Below are positions 27,992-37,801 of a DNA stretch of 54,090 nt, piece by piece; the stretch's first letter is position 1, and each line of letters begins with the position of its first letter. Below the pieces are notes generated by a model, which searched no databases, was not told where the DNA came from, and saw only the letters and a program-made list of their open reading frames with translations. This stretch comes from Priapulus caudatus (taxonomy: Eukaryota; Priapulida; Priapulimorpha; Priapulimorphida; Priapulidae), in assembly GCF_000485595.1 (NCBI RefSeq), contig NW_014577186.1, positions 125,687 through 179,776 on the forward strand, in the 5' to 3' direction. The position numbers and the translations under genes were made by a program.

Positions 27992-28945
27992 CACAGGCCA
28001 CTTGGAGCGTTTTTAAAAAATATAATGCAAATAAATACGAAATCTATTTACTACTAAAATCTTAAATGTTTTTCTACTCTCTTTCACTTATATGCCGACA
28101 ATTTCCTGTAAATGCCGTCCAAATGCCATCTGCAATACAAACTCTGCGCCGCCGCACGCTAGCTGCAGCTGCACACTGACACATAAATATATACCTATAA
28201 TATCATATATACAGGCCCGTAGCCAGCTTTATATTGGGGGGGGAGGGTCGTTCGTTTTCAATGTTGGCAATTTGCACGGCAGGCGGGCGTGTACAGGATT
28301 TGTATCAGGGGGGTCTAACCGTAATCGAAATTTTATGAGCACGCGAAGGGGGGGTCTGGGGGCCTCCGCCAGAAAATTTTTAAATTACACCCCCCTCAGA
28401 TGCCGTTTTCTGCGCGAGCAAGGGGGGGGGTCCGGACTCCCTCGACCCCCCCTGTACACGCCCTGCTCAGGCGGCGAAGCGACCAGGCGAGGGAGCAACC
28501 GACCGAGCGGGGTGGAGGTGTGGAGGGGGTGTTCACTGTTTCACCCTCCGTCACTGTTCACCCTCCCGCACGATGGAAGATTTTGCAATTATATACACTA
28601 AAATGAAGCGCCCCTGAGGTGAAATTCTTTTTTTGCTTGGGGGGGGGTTCCGTTACCTCGAACCCGCCCGAACCCCCCCCGGCCTACGGGCCTGTATATA
28701 TATATATATGCATATATATATATATATGCATATATAGCTATATAAATATATAGCTATATATTTATGTGTCCGTGTGCAGCAGCTAGCGTGCGGCGGCTAG
28801 AGTGTATTGCAGATGAGCCATTGGACGGCATTTACAGGAAATTGTCGGCAATAATAGGTGAAAGAAAGTAGAGAAACATTAAGACTTTGGTAGTAAATAG
28901 ATTATTTAGCATTATATTTTATTGAAACGCTCACAGTCCATGTGA
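27992..28945. mobile_element. Foldback element C, interrupted by a nested element (unit 1)
   Basis: Arms at 27992-28190 and 28757-28945 belong to the same family as elements A and B (CACAGGCCACTTGGAGCGTT start, CTCTTTCACTTAT and GACAATTTCCTGTAAATGCC inside). The TA-rich centre contains the element at 28212-28694. Confidence 0.78.
28212..28694. mobile_element. MITE-like element with CAGGCCCGTAGCC ends (unit 1)
   Basis: The left end CAGGCCCGTAGCC is mirrored on the right by GGC(CT)ACGGGCCTG, with TATA on both outer sides. The interior carries several G or C homopolymer runs of seven to nine bases and no meaningful frame. Copies at 36443-36928 and 44172-44643 belong to the duplicated units. Confidence 0.82.
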
Positions 28946-29575
28946 GTTATATGCCAGGCGCGTAGCTGCCTTTAGGAAAAAAGGTACGTGCCTGCACATC
29001 ATTTTAAAAAAAAAGTTTAAAAAAAATTATTAGCCACAGGTACTTGGAACGTCTCAATAGTAAAACACGATATGAATTAACTACCAAGGTCTTAATGTTT
29101 CTATAATTTCCTTCCCCCAATATTGCCAATAATTTTCTGTAAATGCCGTTCAAATGCTCCTCTGCAACACACAAGTTGGTATACCGCACGTACGCCGCTG
29201 TGCACAAACAACAAGAATAAAGAGAAGTAAGAATAACAAGAATAGCTCTCTCGAAAATAATAATATTTTGCAAAAATAATGCATATAAAATAAAGAGGAG
29301 CTAGGTATTCTAGCATAGATTTATATGATAAGATTCGGTCGGTAGTTCTCACTTAAGAAATAAGCAGAAGTCCATGCATGTAAGGTGCCCGCTGCATATA
29401 CCAGTCAGTACACAACCTGGCTACGTTAGTGTGTTAGCGCATGCGCAATATCTCACTGGAGGAGTTATATTTTGTGATGAATACGAATTTAATATGGTTA
29501 CGGGGATCTCAGCATAGATTTATGTAATAAATTATTATTAGTAGACCTGTGCTTATAATTAGGAGAGCGTTCTAG
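28946..29575. other. Left flank of the LTR element
   Basis: It contains a partial relative of the foldback arm (about 29035-29190), then sequence that recurs, diverged, at about 52780-53147 right of the retrotransposon. No gene. Confidence 0.7.
29572..29575. repeat. Left target-site duplication CTAG
   Basis: CTAG precedes the left LTR and recurs right after the outer right LTR at 52534-52537. An unoccupied paralogous target reads the same around a single CTAG at 53148-53151. Confidence 0.85.
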
Positions 29576-29744
29576 TGTAGTGACCACACTGGATTTTCTC
29601 ACGCGCTGTGGTTAGCACGTGGAATTTATTTGTTTTTGGATCATTTTTCGCTCCTACCGCGAAGGTAGGACGGTGATGCAGTAGCAGGAAAACCCAGAGT
29701 GAAAGGAACGCAAGTCTTTAGATAGTCTTTATACAACTGATGGT

Positions 29745-29750
29745 TTTATT
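29745..29750 (-). promoter_or_regulatory. LTR polyadenylation signal AATAAA
   Basis: The hexamer lies on the element strand about 540 bases downstream of the predicted start. It defines a long R region that includes the tetranucleotide tract. Confidence 0.6.
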
Positions 29751-30100
29751 CATCACATACGAATAACAGAAATAACGTTCACTGTACGTATCTCAAATAT
29801 AGCGTATAGATATATAATAATATATATTGCTCGTGTCACGTTTACGTTACCTCGTTAGGTGATTACACGTTTAACTTCTCTTAGCTATTCTATGGGTTAA
29901 TATTGTAGCCGTCTCTGTCTCTCCCAGTCGTGTGTTCCGCGGCTCGGCGCGAGTTCGTGGGTGGGCAGTGTCTCCCCGTCGTGTGTAGGCTATAGCTCCG
30001 CGCCCCTCCCTTAGTATAGGATATACCTTCTCGGGCGTCGTCCTGCTTGTGCGAGGCTCTCCCTCCGACGGTGTGTGTGCGCTCTGGCTTGAGCGTGATT

Positions 30101-30246
30101 GTTCGTTCGTTCGTTCGTTCGTTCGTTCGTTCGTTCGTTTGTTTGTTCGTTCGTTCGTTCGTTCGTTCGTTCGTTCGTTCGTTCGTTCGTTCGTTCGTTC
30201 GTTCGTTCGTTCGTTCGTTCGTTCGCTCGTTCGTTCGTTCGTTCGT
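30101..30246. repeat. (TTCG)n tetranucleotide tract inside the LTR
   Basis: About 36 units, with one TTTG and one CTCG variant. The same tract, at different lengths, is in the other LTRs at about 38318-38434, 46047-46163 and 51988-52111. It translates as NERT repeats on the - strand, which is not a protein. Confidence 0.95.
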
Positions 30247-30289
30247 GGCCGTCCGAAGACTGACTGATTTTACCATTGGAACTTGGCTG

Positions 30290-30297
30290 CTTATATA
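30290..30297 (-). promoter_or_regulatory. LTR TATA box
   Basis: TATATAAG on the element strand, with a TGACGTAG half-CRE at 30309-30316 just upstream. Transcription would start near 30265, just before the tetranucleotide tract. The outer right LTR keeps the box at 52154-52161. Confidence 0.6.
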
Positions 30298-30670
30298 GGG
30301 GCCTGCGATGACGTAGGAACCTGGCAGTACCTCCCTGTCCCGTGTCTCGGGTGCCTCGCCGATGTCCCCCCTCGCTTAACACGTGTACAAGTGATGCAAC
30401 CCCACTTAGTCCAGTGTATGTCCGAGCGCCACACCCCCCCTGTCTGCCACGTGCTCGGCCGGCGCCGCTCTCTCTCCCTGCGCGTGTACGTGATTCCGCA
30501 ACTCCCTGATCTCCCGCATCTGGTAGCCATGGGACCCCCTTCCCCCTCGCTTGTTTGTGTTGCTGGGGAAAAACTTTCTACCTCTGTTGCGGTGGCCGGT
30601 TTCTGGTTGTATGACGTCATCCACCCTGAAATCTCCACAACTCTTCAGTACCCCCCTTGAAATCTCTACA

Positions 30671-30690
30671 ACTCCTCCCAAGTTCCAACT
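30671..30690 (-). other. Polypurine tract next to the 3' LTR
   Basis: On the element strand the bases before the LTR read AACTTGGGAGGAGT, a purine-rich run ending at the LTR edge, where plus-strand priming is expected. Confidence 0.65.
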
Positions 30691-30785
30691 TCTCTTAGTA
30701 TCCGCCCTCGGATACGATTTACCTTCCCTCGTCGTGTGATAGTCGTTCTTCTTCTCTGCTTTCTTTCCATTGTTACCATTATTTG

Positions 30786-33700
30786 TCACTGTTTCAGTCG
30801 TGCTCTCTTCAGTCCTTTACCGTGTCGTCGTCGTGCACATGTACCACAGTATTTACACTGGTGTTCTATGTCATTTCTGTACTCAGGCCAGTAGAATCTC
30901 TTTCTGAATACTAGCCCTGCTTTGTTTTTCACCTTGATGTCCTCCCGTTCGATGATAATGCAATTGTTGAAATATCTCCTTCCTCAATCCTGCAGGTATT
31001 ATCAGCTGACGGATTCGATGGGTTGGTGTCACCGGTGTCTCCCACCGCCGATACAATCGTCCTTCATGTACCTCCAGTTGGTGCCTTTGCTCCCAGTAGG
31101 CTTTTGCTTCCGCTCCCATTCCTGCGATCTCAGAAAATTTAGGCCTATTTGACGCCGTTTCTATTCGTTTCTTGAAGAAGACGATAACAGGATCCTTGTC
31201 CTGTAATCTCTTAATGTTATTGGGGTGCCATATACCATGGTCCTCTCCCTCAACCTCAGGGTTTTCTGTACGATCCTCTCGCCCCTGATTCCCATCGATC
31301 ATGACCAAAACGCGGCCATGTTTCTCTTCATCCTTCCATGAAGAATCATCAGTCCTCCCATTACGGCTGGGTGGTTCATCTCTACTCTTTACCTCGTCTT
31401 CCTCGTCTTCTTCTTCCGGCACGGTCGTCTCCTCCTCGCCTGTTCGTATCTCTGTCGCCAATGGTACGGTCTTCTCTGCAATCCCATGTCTGTTATTTCT
31501 CTAGGCAATTTCTCTAGGGCATTTGCCTACCCTCATACGGGATAATGCATCCGCATTCCGATGATGCTGCCCCCTCCTGTGCTCAATCACGAAGTCGTAT
31601 GTATCCAGCATAGCAATCCAGCGTGCTACCATTCCTTCGGGTTGTTTAAAATTTATTAGCCAGGTTAATGAGGCATGATCTGTCCTTATCTTGAAGGGTC
31701 GTCCCCATAGATAATGGTGGTACTGCTTGACGAACACCACTATTGCTAACAGCTCTTTCTTTGTTGTACAGTAGCGTCTCTGTGAGTGGTTCAGCGTTCG
31801 ACTGGCGTATGCAACCACTTTTTCTTCGCCGTCTTGCATCTGAGACAATACAGCTCCCAAGCCTGTATTGCTCGCATCTGTATCCAGTATAAACTTGTCC
31901 TCCGTCGTCGGATACGCCAATATCGGTGCTGATGTTAGCAACTGCTTGAGTTCGCTGAACGCTTGTTCCTCCTCCTCTCCCCATTTGAAGGTAACTCCTT
32001 TCTTCGTTAGTGCCGACAGTGGAGCTGCAATGGTGGAGAATCCGCGAATAAATCTCCTGTAGTAGGAAGCGAGTCCCAGAAAGCTTCGCATTTCACCAAC
32101 TGACTGTGGCGCCTGCCAGTTGGTTACTGCCTCGATCTTTGCTGGGTCGCATCGCAGTCCTTCTGCTGACACCACATGTCCTAGGAAATTGACACTGGTC
32201 TGAAACAAGTGACATTTTGCCGGCTTCAGTTTCAGGTTTGCTGCTCTCAATCGGTCAAAAACCTTTTCCAGGTTTGTGAGAGTTTCTTCGAACGTTTTTC
32301 CAAAAATGATTATATCGTCAAGGTAAACCAAGCATATTCTGCTTAGCAACCCACGTAGCACTGATTCCATGAGTCGCTCAAAGGTCGCAGGCGCATTTCA
32401 TAATCCAATTGGCATTACACAAAATGCCACAAATCGTCCTTTGTGGAGAACCCCGTGATATCCTTGGACTCTTCATCCATTTCTACTTGCCAGTAGCCAG
32501 CTGCTAGGTCTAATGTTGCAAACCAGTAGGCTCCGCTTAAGGCATCCAGCAGGTTGTCCATCCTGGATAGTGGGAATGCATCTTTTCGTATTACCTGATT
32601 AACTTTTCTATAGTCAACACAGAATCTAACTTCTCTGTCCTTTTTAGTCACTAATACAACCGGGGAAGCCCATGGTTCATTGCCAAGTTCAATGACTCCT
32701 TTCTTTAGCCTCTCCTCTATTTCATTATTCATGTCTGCCTGCCTATGGAAATGAACTCGGCGCGGTGGTTGCTTGATCGTTCTGGCATGTCCAGTATCGA
32801 TCTTATGCTTAACGATACTCGTTCTTCCTAGGCCATCTCCTGGTCCAGCAAATATATCTCGATAGTCATACAGCGTTTTAGTGACTCGGCTTCGTTTCTC
32901 TAACTCCAGCCTCGCATCTGCTCTGTCCAGTAAATTTCTTAGGTGATCCTCAAGCTGTCCGGGTGCTATTGCATTCAGAGCGTTTACCCTCTCCTGTCCC
33001 TGCATCGTCGCTTCCTCCTCGATGGGCTTCAGTTGACCCACTTGTTGATCCTCCACCAGCAGGACAGGCCTTTCCCCTGCGTGGCTGATGACGAGGGGTA
33101 CTTTCATCACTTCTCGTGGTAGCACAGTCTCCTTCAGCTGAATTCCCCGAGACTCCAGCTTCTTAAATTCTATGCTAGGTATCAGTCTTACGTTCTTGGC
33201 TGTGGATACATTCGCATCCGCGTATGTCCATCCAGGAACGCTAGAGTCGATTCCTGGCAGTATCTTGGTAGTTTCTTCTACGTAGACAGGTCGACCACCC
33301 TCTCCACCTATCCAGCATCCTTGGATGTCTTGCCCATTCAATGACAGCATCCCCGAAGCCATGTTGAAAATTGCATTGTTTGGGACAAGAAAATCAAGCC
33401 CTAATATCTCATCCAGATCTCCTAACTGTGCAACCATTACCTTTTTCTTGTAGATTCGCTCGGCGATTTCGAGGTGAACTTCAGTTTCTCCAGTGATTTC
33501 CAGCAGATCTCCATTTGCCAGCTTTAGGCCACTCTTTCCAACACTCAATTGCTGCTTTGGATGTGCCTTAATTTTATTAAATTGATCTGTATTTAATAGC
33601 GTAGCACTTGATACACTATCTACGAGGAATCTCATTTCGTATCTCTGCATCTTTACTGGCACCCTCCATGTAGGATGCAACTGTATGGATGCTGTTGAGA

Positions 33701-33791
33701 GTGCTGGCATCCGCTCCTGTTCTGTTGTGATTAATTTCTTACTTTTATTTTCTTTAAGCTGCTTCTCCAGTTGTTCGCCGTCAGTTTCCAT
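30786..33791 (-). pseudogene. Pol of the LTR element (unit 1): protease, RT, RNase H, truncated integrase
   Basis: The pol polyprotein processes Gag-Pol, copies RNA to DNA and integrates it. The frame opens at 33791 and shows, in order: a retropepsin-like domain with LVDSV at the active site and ILGLDFL; RT with LDLAAGYWQVEMDE and YLDD (32325-32314); RNase H with DTDAS, TTKKELLA and HRNADALSR; and the integrase zinc region with HYHRTGGH and CKYCGTC. Integrase stops at 30786 just after the zinc region, leaving only 115 bases to the LTR, so the DDE core is absent. Frameshifts lie near 32400, 31480 and 30930, and a TGA in RT at 32398-32400 is shared by all three units. Upstream, the frame stays open to overlap gag in the -1 frame. 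Confidence 0.88.
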
Positions 33792-33898
33792 ATCTCCAGA
33801 TCTTTTATCTATTTTATCGAAATTGAAGTGAGTAAGTCGTGTTTTACCTCTCTCCGCCGTGTGATGGACCAGGTCACCGACCCTATACCTGGTCCTTC

Positions 33899-35422
33899 CT
33901 AGTTTAATGATTGTTGATCTCGCATTCTTGTGGCATTTGGTAGTGTGGATTTCTTTATATTGTTGTCATGCAGTCTCTGCGGACAGGCACTCTGCATATG
34001 TCCGTTCCTTCTGCAGTAATAACACTCAATGTTTCTCATTGGCGCCATGTCCTGCGGTAACCTTGCCATTCCTCTTATAGGTAGGTATGGTGTGCCTTGA
34101 CCTGACCCTTGACCCTTTCTCCAACCACTGTTTTCACGCAGTCTCTCCTGACTCTCGGTTTCACCCCTCATCTTCCCTATTTCTTGCTTTAGATGCCATA
34201 CCTCATCTCGCAGTTGGTTAAGTAGGCTTGATGTTTGATCTGTTGGCTGTACCACAGCTCGTACATGATAACTCTTGTCTGGTGGTGGCTTCCTGCTATG
34301 TACAGTTTCTCTCGTTACTGCTTCGAACTGGGCTACTCGGGTGATAGCCTCATCCATTGTTGTCGGTTGTTGAAGGAGTACATAGCGCTGAATCTCCGTA
34401 TCTCCCAGACCTTTCAGGTACTTATCGAGCAGGATCTCCTCAAATTGATGACCGATCATTCCCGGGTATGCGCGATTAAACAGCTGTCGCACAACGGCTC
34501 CGTATTCTTCAGGAGTTTCTTCCCCTCTCCGGTTCCTGTTGCGTAACTCGCTTCGATGTACGTGCTTCCGCTCTGCGAGATTGAATCTTCGTTGCAGGCA
34601 AGAAATAATCTGCGTATAGCTGGTTTGCTGTGATCGAGGCATTTCAATCATGGCTTCCAATGCTTCGGCTTCCAGACATAATCCTAGCTCTATGCCCCAT
34701 GTCTCTTCTGTCCAGTTGTTGTAGGTAGCCGTCATGACAAATTTACCCAGGAACTGTTTTAAAGCAGTTCCGTCTCCTTTCCGAAATGTTGGCGCCTTCC
34801 GTTCCTTTCTAGGTGTGCTGCTATGACGTGGCATTGTCGGGCGGGAGTCGTCCCCCATGCGTGTGCACTGCTTTTCCACGTCGTTAGGATAGGCAGATAT
34901 TTCATCGTTCTGCCCGGCTGTATCCGACTCTTCTTTTTTCGTCTTGCGTGACATGTTGCTAGAAGCAGGCATTGCTTGTCCGGCTACATGCGGAGTGTCA
35001 TCGCCGTCCTCTGAGCCTGCCCAAGAATATCGCGTGAATTTCGGACTAGGTCTGCTTCGTTGACTGACTGGGCTACCCCAGTTTACTTCGAGGCTCTCCC
35101 TAGACCCTCCTCCATGATGCGGGGTTGTGTAGAGCTGCTCCTCGTTTTCTATCGAGCTCTCCTGTCCGGTAGCGTTTAGTGCTTTTCTCCAACCTGTGCC
35201 GGTACCGTTAAAGTGTAGATCCGCGGGTGTATCGAATATCGGCGGTGATCCTGCTCCCCCTCGTGCAATGACCTCGTCCGCCGCCTCGCTCAGCTGTCCC
35301 GCGCGTGATAACGCATTACGCTCGGCCGCTGGCCGCTGCGTTCTGTTATCACGTTCGGCCGCTGCCTGCCACGTTCGTACAGGTTCTATACGTACTGGGC
35401 TGGGAGCCTGGGAGTGAAGCAA
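33899..35422 (-). CDS. Gag-like protein of the LTR element (unit 1)
   Basis: Gag forms the particle that packages element RNA. An open frame of 507 codons ends with a CCHC zinc knuckle, CYYCRRNGHMQSAC, at about residues 467-480, and a basic tail. The middle (EEYGAVVRQLFNRAYPGM, LDKYLKGLGD) resembles Ty3/gypsy capsid. The frame starts at a TTG, not an ATG. The nearest upstream ATG, at 35451, is in another frame and stops after 21 codons, so the true start is unclear or was lost to an indel. The stop codon is preceded by TTAAAC and pol lies in the -1 frame. Confidence 0.82.
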   Translation of the reverse strand: MLHSQAPSPVRIEPVRTWQAAAERDNRTQRPAAERNALSRAGQLSEAADEVIARGGAGSPPIFDTPADLHFNGTGTGWRKALNATGQESSIENEEQLYTTPHHGGGSRESLEVNWGSPVSQRSRPSPKFTRYSWAGSEDGDDTPHVAGQAMPASSNMSRKTKKEESDTAGQNDEISAYPNDVEKQCTRMGDDSRPTMPRHSSTPRKERKAPTFRKGDGTALKQFLGKFVMTATYNNWTEETWGIELGLCLEAEALEAMIEMPRSQQTSYTQIISCLQRRFNLAERKHVHRSELRNRNRRGEETPEEYGAVVRQLFNRAYPGMIGHQFEEILLDKYLKGLGDTEIQRYVLLQQPTTMDEAITRVAQFEAVTRETVHSRKPPPDKSYHVRAVVQPTDQTSSLLNQLRDEVWHLKQEIGKMRGETESQERLRENSGWRKGQGSGQGTPYLPIRGMARLPQDMAPMRNIECYYCRRNGHMQSACPQRLHDNNIKKSTLPNATRMRDQQSLN

Positions 35423-35516
35423 TTTCTCAGCCTCGCCACTAAGTTATCCATTACTATACTAGACTATAACAATTTCACTCTGGTATTACTCTTTCCTGCT
35501 ACTATTGCATGCGAAA

Positions 35517-35534
35517 ATCCCGGACGAGCCCCCA
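35517..35534 (-). other. Primer-binding site complementary to tRNA-Pro (unit 1)
   Basis: On the element strand the site reads TGGGGGCTCGTCCGGGAT, the 18 bases complementary to a tRNA-Pro 3' end. It lies seven bases inside the LTR edge at 35542. It is preserved in unit 3 at 51390-51407. Confidence 0.88.
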
Positions 35535-35541
35535 AAAATCC

Positions 35542-35642
35542 TGTAGTGGCCCTAGAGGTGACCACACTGGATTTTCCCACGCGCTGTGGTTAGCACGTGG
35601 AATTTATTTGTTTCGGAATCATTTTTCGCTCCTACCGCGAAA
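35542..35642 (-). repeat. Partial 5' LTR (unit 1), 101 bp before a junction
   Basis: Starts TGTAGTGGCCCTAGAGGTG and follows the LTR until CTACCGCGAA, then changes abruptly to the flank sequence of unit 2. Confidence 0.82.
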
Positions 35643-37801
35643 TAGTGCCGTCTGCTTTCCATGTTTAGTCTGCGATCCCCCCATAGTGTTGGCCCCCAAC
35701 ACAGCCTACTTCATTATCACGAGCGTCCGTGATTCGTACGTGGATTCCACGTTCATTACAATCAGAGCAACTGTTACGTATACAGTTACGGTACTGCACT
35801 ATCGCTAGCATTGCGTACGGCCGAGCATGCGTGCGAAAATGTCCGGTGCACTATAAATCTGTATCACACCCGTTTCGCCGTATGCGGTTTCGAAACTGTA
35901 AACAAGTCAGTCAACTGATTTCTTGGACTGCGGATTTCAATTAGACATTTCTTAGTAACCAGCAGTGATATTGGACAAACTAATACGCGTTTCGCTATAA
36001 GGTAATGTACTTATTAACTACACAAGGTGGCAGTTACTCTAACCGTCGTTAAAATTGCATAATCAATAAGCCTATTATGTATTTAATTGATGTTTTATAT
36101 CCGAATTTAAAAACAAACAACTTACCTATCAAATGCAAGTTTCTACACCGGAATCGAATAACGTGGCGCCATCTATACCAAAAACGAACGCTTATCCGTT
36201 GACGATTTTATGATCATGAGAACCACAGGCACTTGGAGCGTTTTAATAAAATATAATGCTAAATAAATACGAAATCTATTTACTACTAAAATCTTAATGT
36301 TTTTCTACTCTCTTTCACTTATTATTGCCGACAATTTCCTGTAAATGCCGTCCAAATGCTCATCTGCAATACACTCTGGCCGCCGCACGCTAGCTGCAGC
36401 TGCACACTGACACATAAATATATACCTATAATATCATATATACAGGCCCGTAGCCAGCTTTATATTGGGGGGGGGAGGGGTTCGTTTTTCAATGTTGGCA
36501 ATTTGCACGGCAGGGGCGTGTACAGGATTTGTATCAGGGGGGGTCTAACCGTAATCGAAATTTTATGAGCACGCGAAGGGGGGTCTGGGGGGCCCTCCGC
36601 CAGAAAAATTTTAAAATTACACCCCCTCAGATGCGTTTTCTGCGCGAGCAAGGGGGGGGGGTCCGGACTCCCTCGACCCCCCCTGTACACGCCCCTGCTC
36701 AGGCGCGAAGCGACCAGGCGAGGGAGCCAAGCGACCGAGCGGGTGGAGGGTGTGGGAGGGGGGTGTTCACTGTTCACCCTCCCGTCACTGTTCACCCTCC
36801 CGCACGATGGAGATTTTGCAATTATTACACTAAAATGACCCTAAATGAAGGCGCCCTGAGGTGAAATTCTTTTTTTGCTTGGGGGGGGTTCGTTCGAACC
36901 CCCCGAACCCCCCCCGGCTACGGGCCTGTATATATATATATATGCATTATATATTATATATATGCATATATAGCTATATAAATATATAGCTATATATTTA
37001 TGTGTCGCGTGTGCAGCCAGCTAGCGTGCGGCGGCTAGAGTGTATTGCAGATGAGCCATCTGACGCATTTACAGGAAATTGTCGGCAATAATAGGTGAAG
37101 AAAGTAGAGAAACATTAGACTTGGTAGTAAATAGATTATTTAGCATTATATTTTATGAAAACGCTCACAGTCCATGTGAGTTATATGCCAGACGCGTAGC
37201 TGCCTTTAGAAAAAAGGTACGTGCCTGCCACATCATTTTAAAAAAAAGTTTTAAAAAAATTATTAGCACAGGTACTTGAACGTCTCAATAGTAAAACACG
37301 ATATGAATTAACTACCAAGGTCCTTAATGTTTCTATAATTTCCTTCCCCAATATTGCCAATAATTTTCTGTAAATGCGTTCAAATGCTCCTCTGCCAACA
37401 CACAAGTTGTATACCGCACGTACGCCGCTGCTGCACAACAACAAGAATAAGAGAAGTAAGAATACAAGAATAGCTCTCTCGAAAATAATAATATTTTGCA
37501 AAAATTATGCATATAAAATAAAGAGACTAGGTATTCTAGCATAGATTTATATGATAAGATTCGCGTCGGTAGTTCTCACTAAGAAATAAGCAGAAGTCCA
37601 TGCATGTAAGGTGTGCCCGTGCATATACCAGTCAGTACACAACCTGGCTACGTTAGTGTGTTAGCGCATGCGCAATATCTCACTGGAGGAGTTATATTTT
37701 GTGAATGAATACGAATTTAATATGGTTACGGGGATCTCAGCATAGATTTAATGAAAATTATTATAGTAGACCTGCTGCTTATAATTAGGAGAGCGTTCTA
37801 G

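Larger units (their letters stand above)
29576..30670 (-). repeat. 3' LTR of the Ty3/gypsy-like element (unit 1), 1095 bp
   Basis: It runs TGTAGTG to TCTCTACA on the + strand, so it has TG...CA ends in either orientation. In element orientation U3 contains a full CRE-type palindrome TGACGTCA (30612-30619) and a TATA box. R contains a long GAAC tetramer tract, and an AATAAA lies at 29745-29750. The inner edge abuts a purine-rich tract. Confidence 0.88.
27239..35642. repeat. Tandem unit 1: foldback flank, LTR, retrotransposon body, LTR start
   Basis: It begins at TAGTGCCGTCTGC, includes the N gap, foldback element C with its nested insertion, one full LTR and the internal region, then stops 101 bases into the next LTR. 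There the sequence jumps back to TAGTGCCGTCTGC of unit 2. From about 29000 to the end it is the cleanest of the three copies. Confidence 0.85.

Noticed and set aside
28092-28606. Open frames across the CAGGCCCG element
   Set aside because: They run through G and C homopolymers, change frame between the three copies and show no domain.
29890-30382. Open frames encoding NERT repeats in the LTR
   Set aside because: They come from a four-base repeat read in a frame without stops. The same occurs in the other LTRs.
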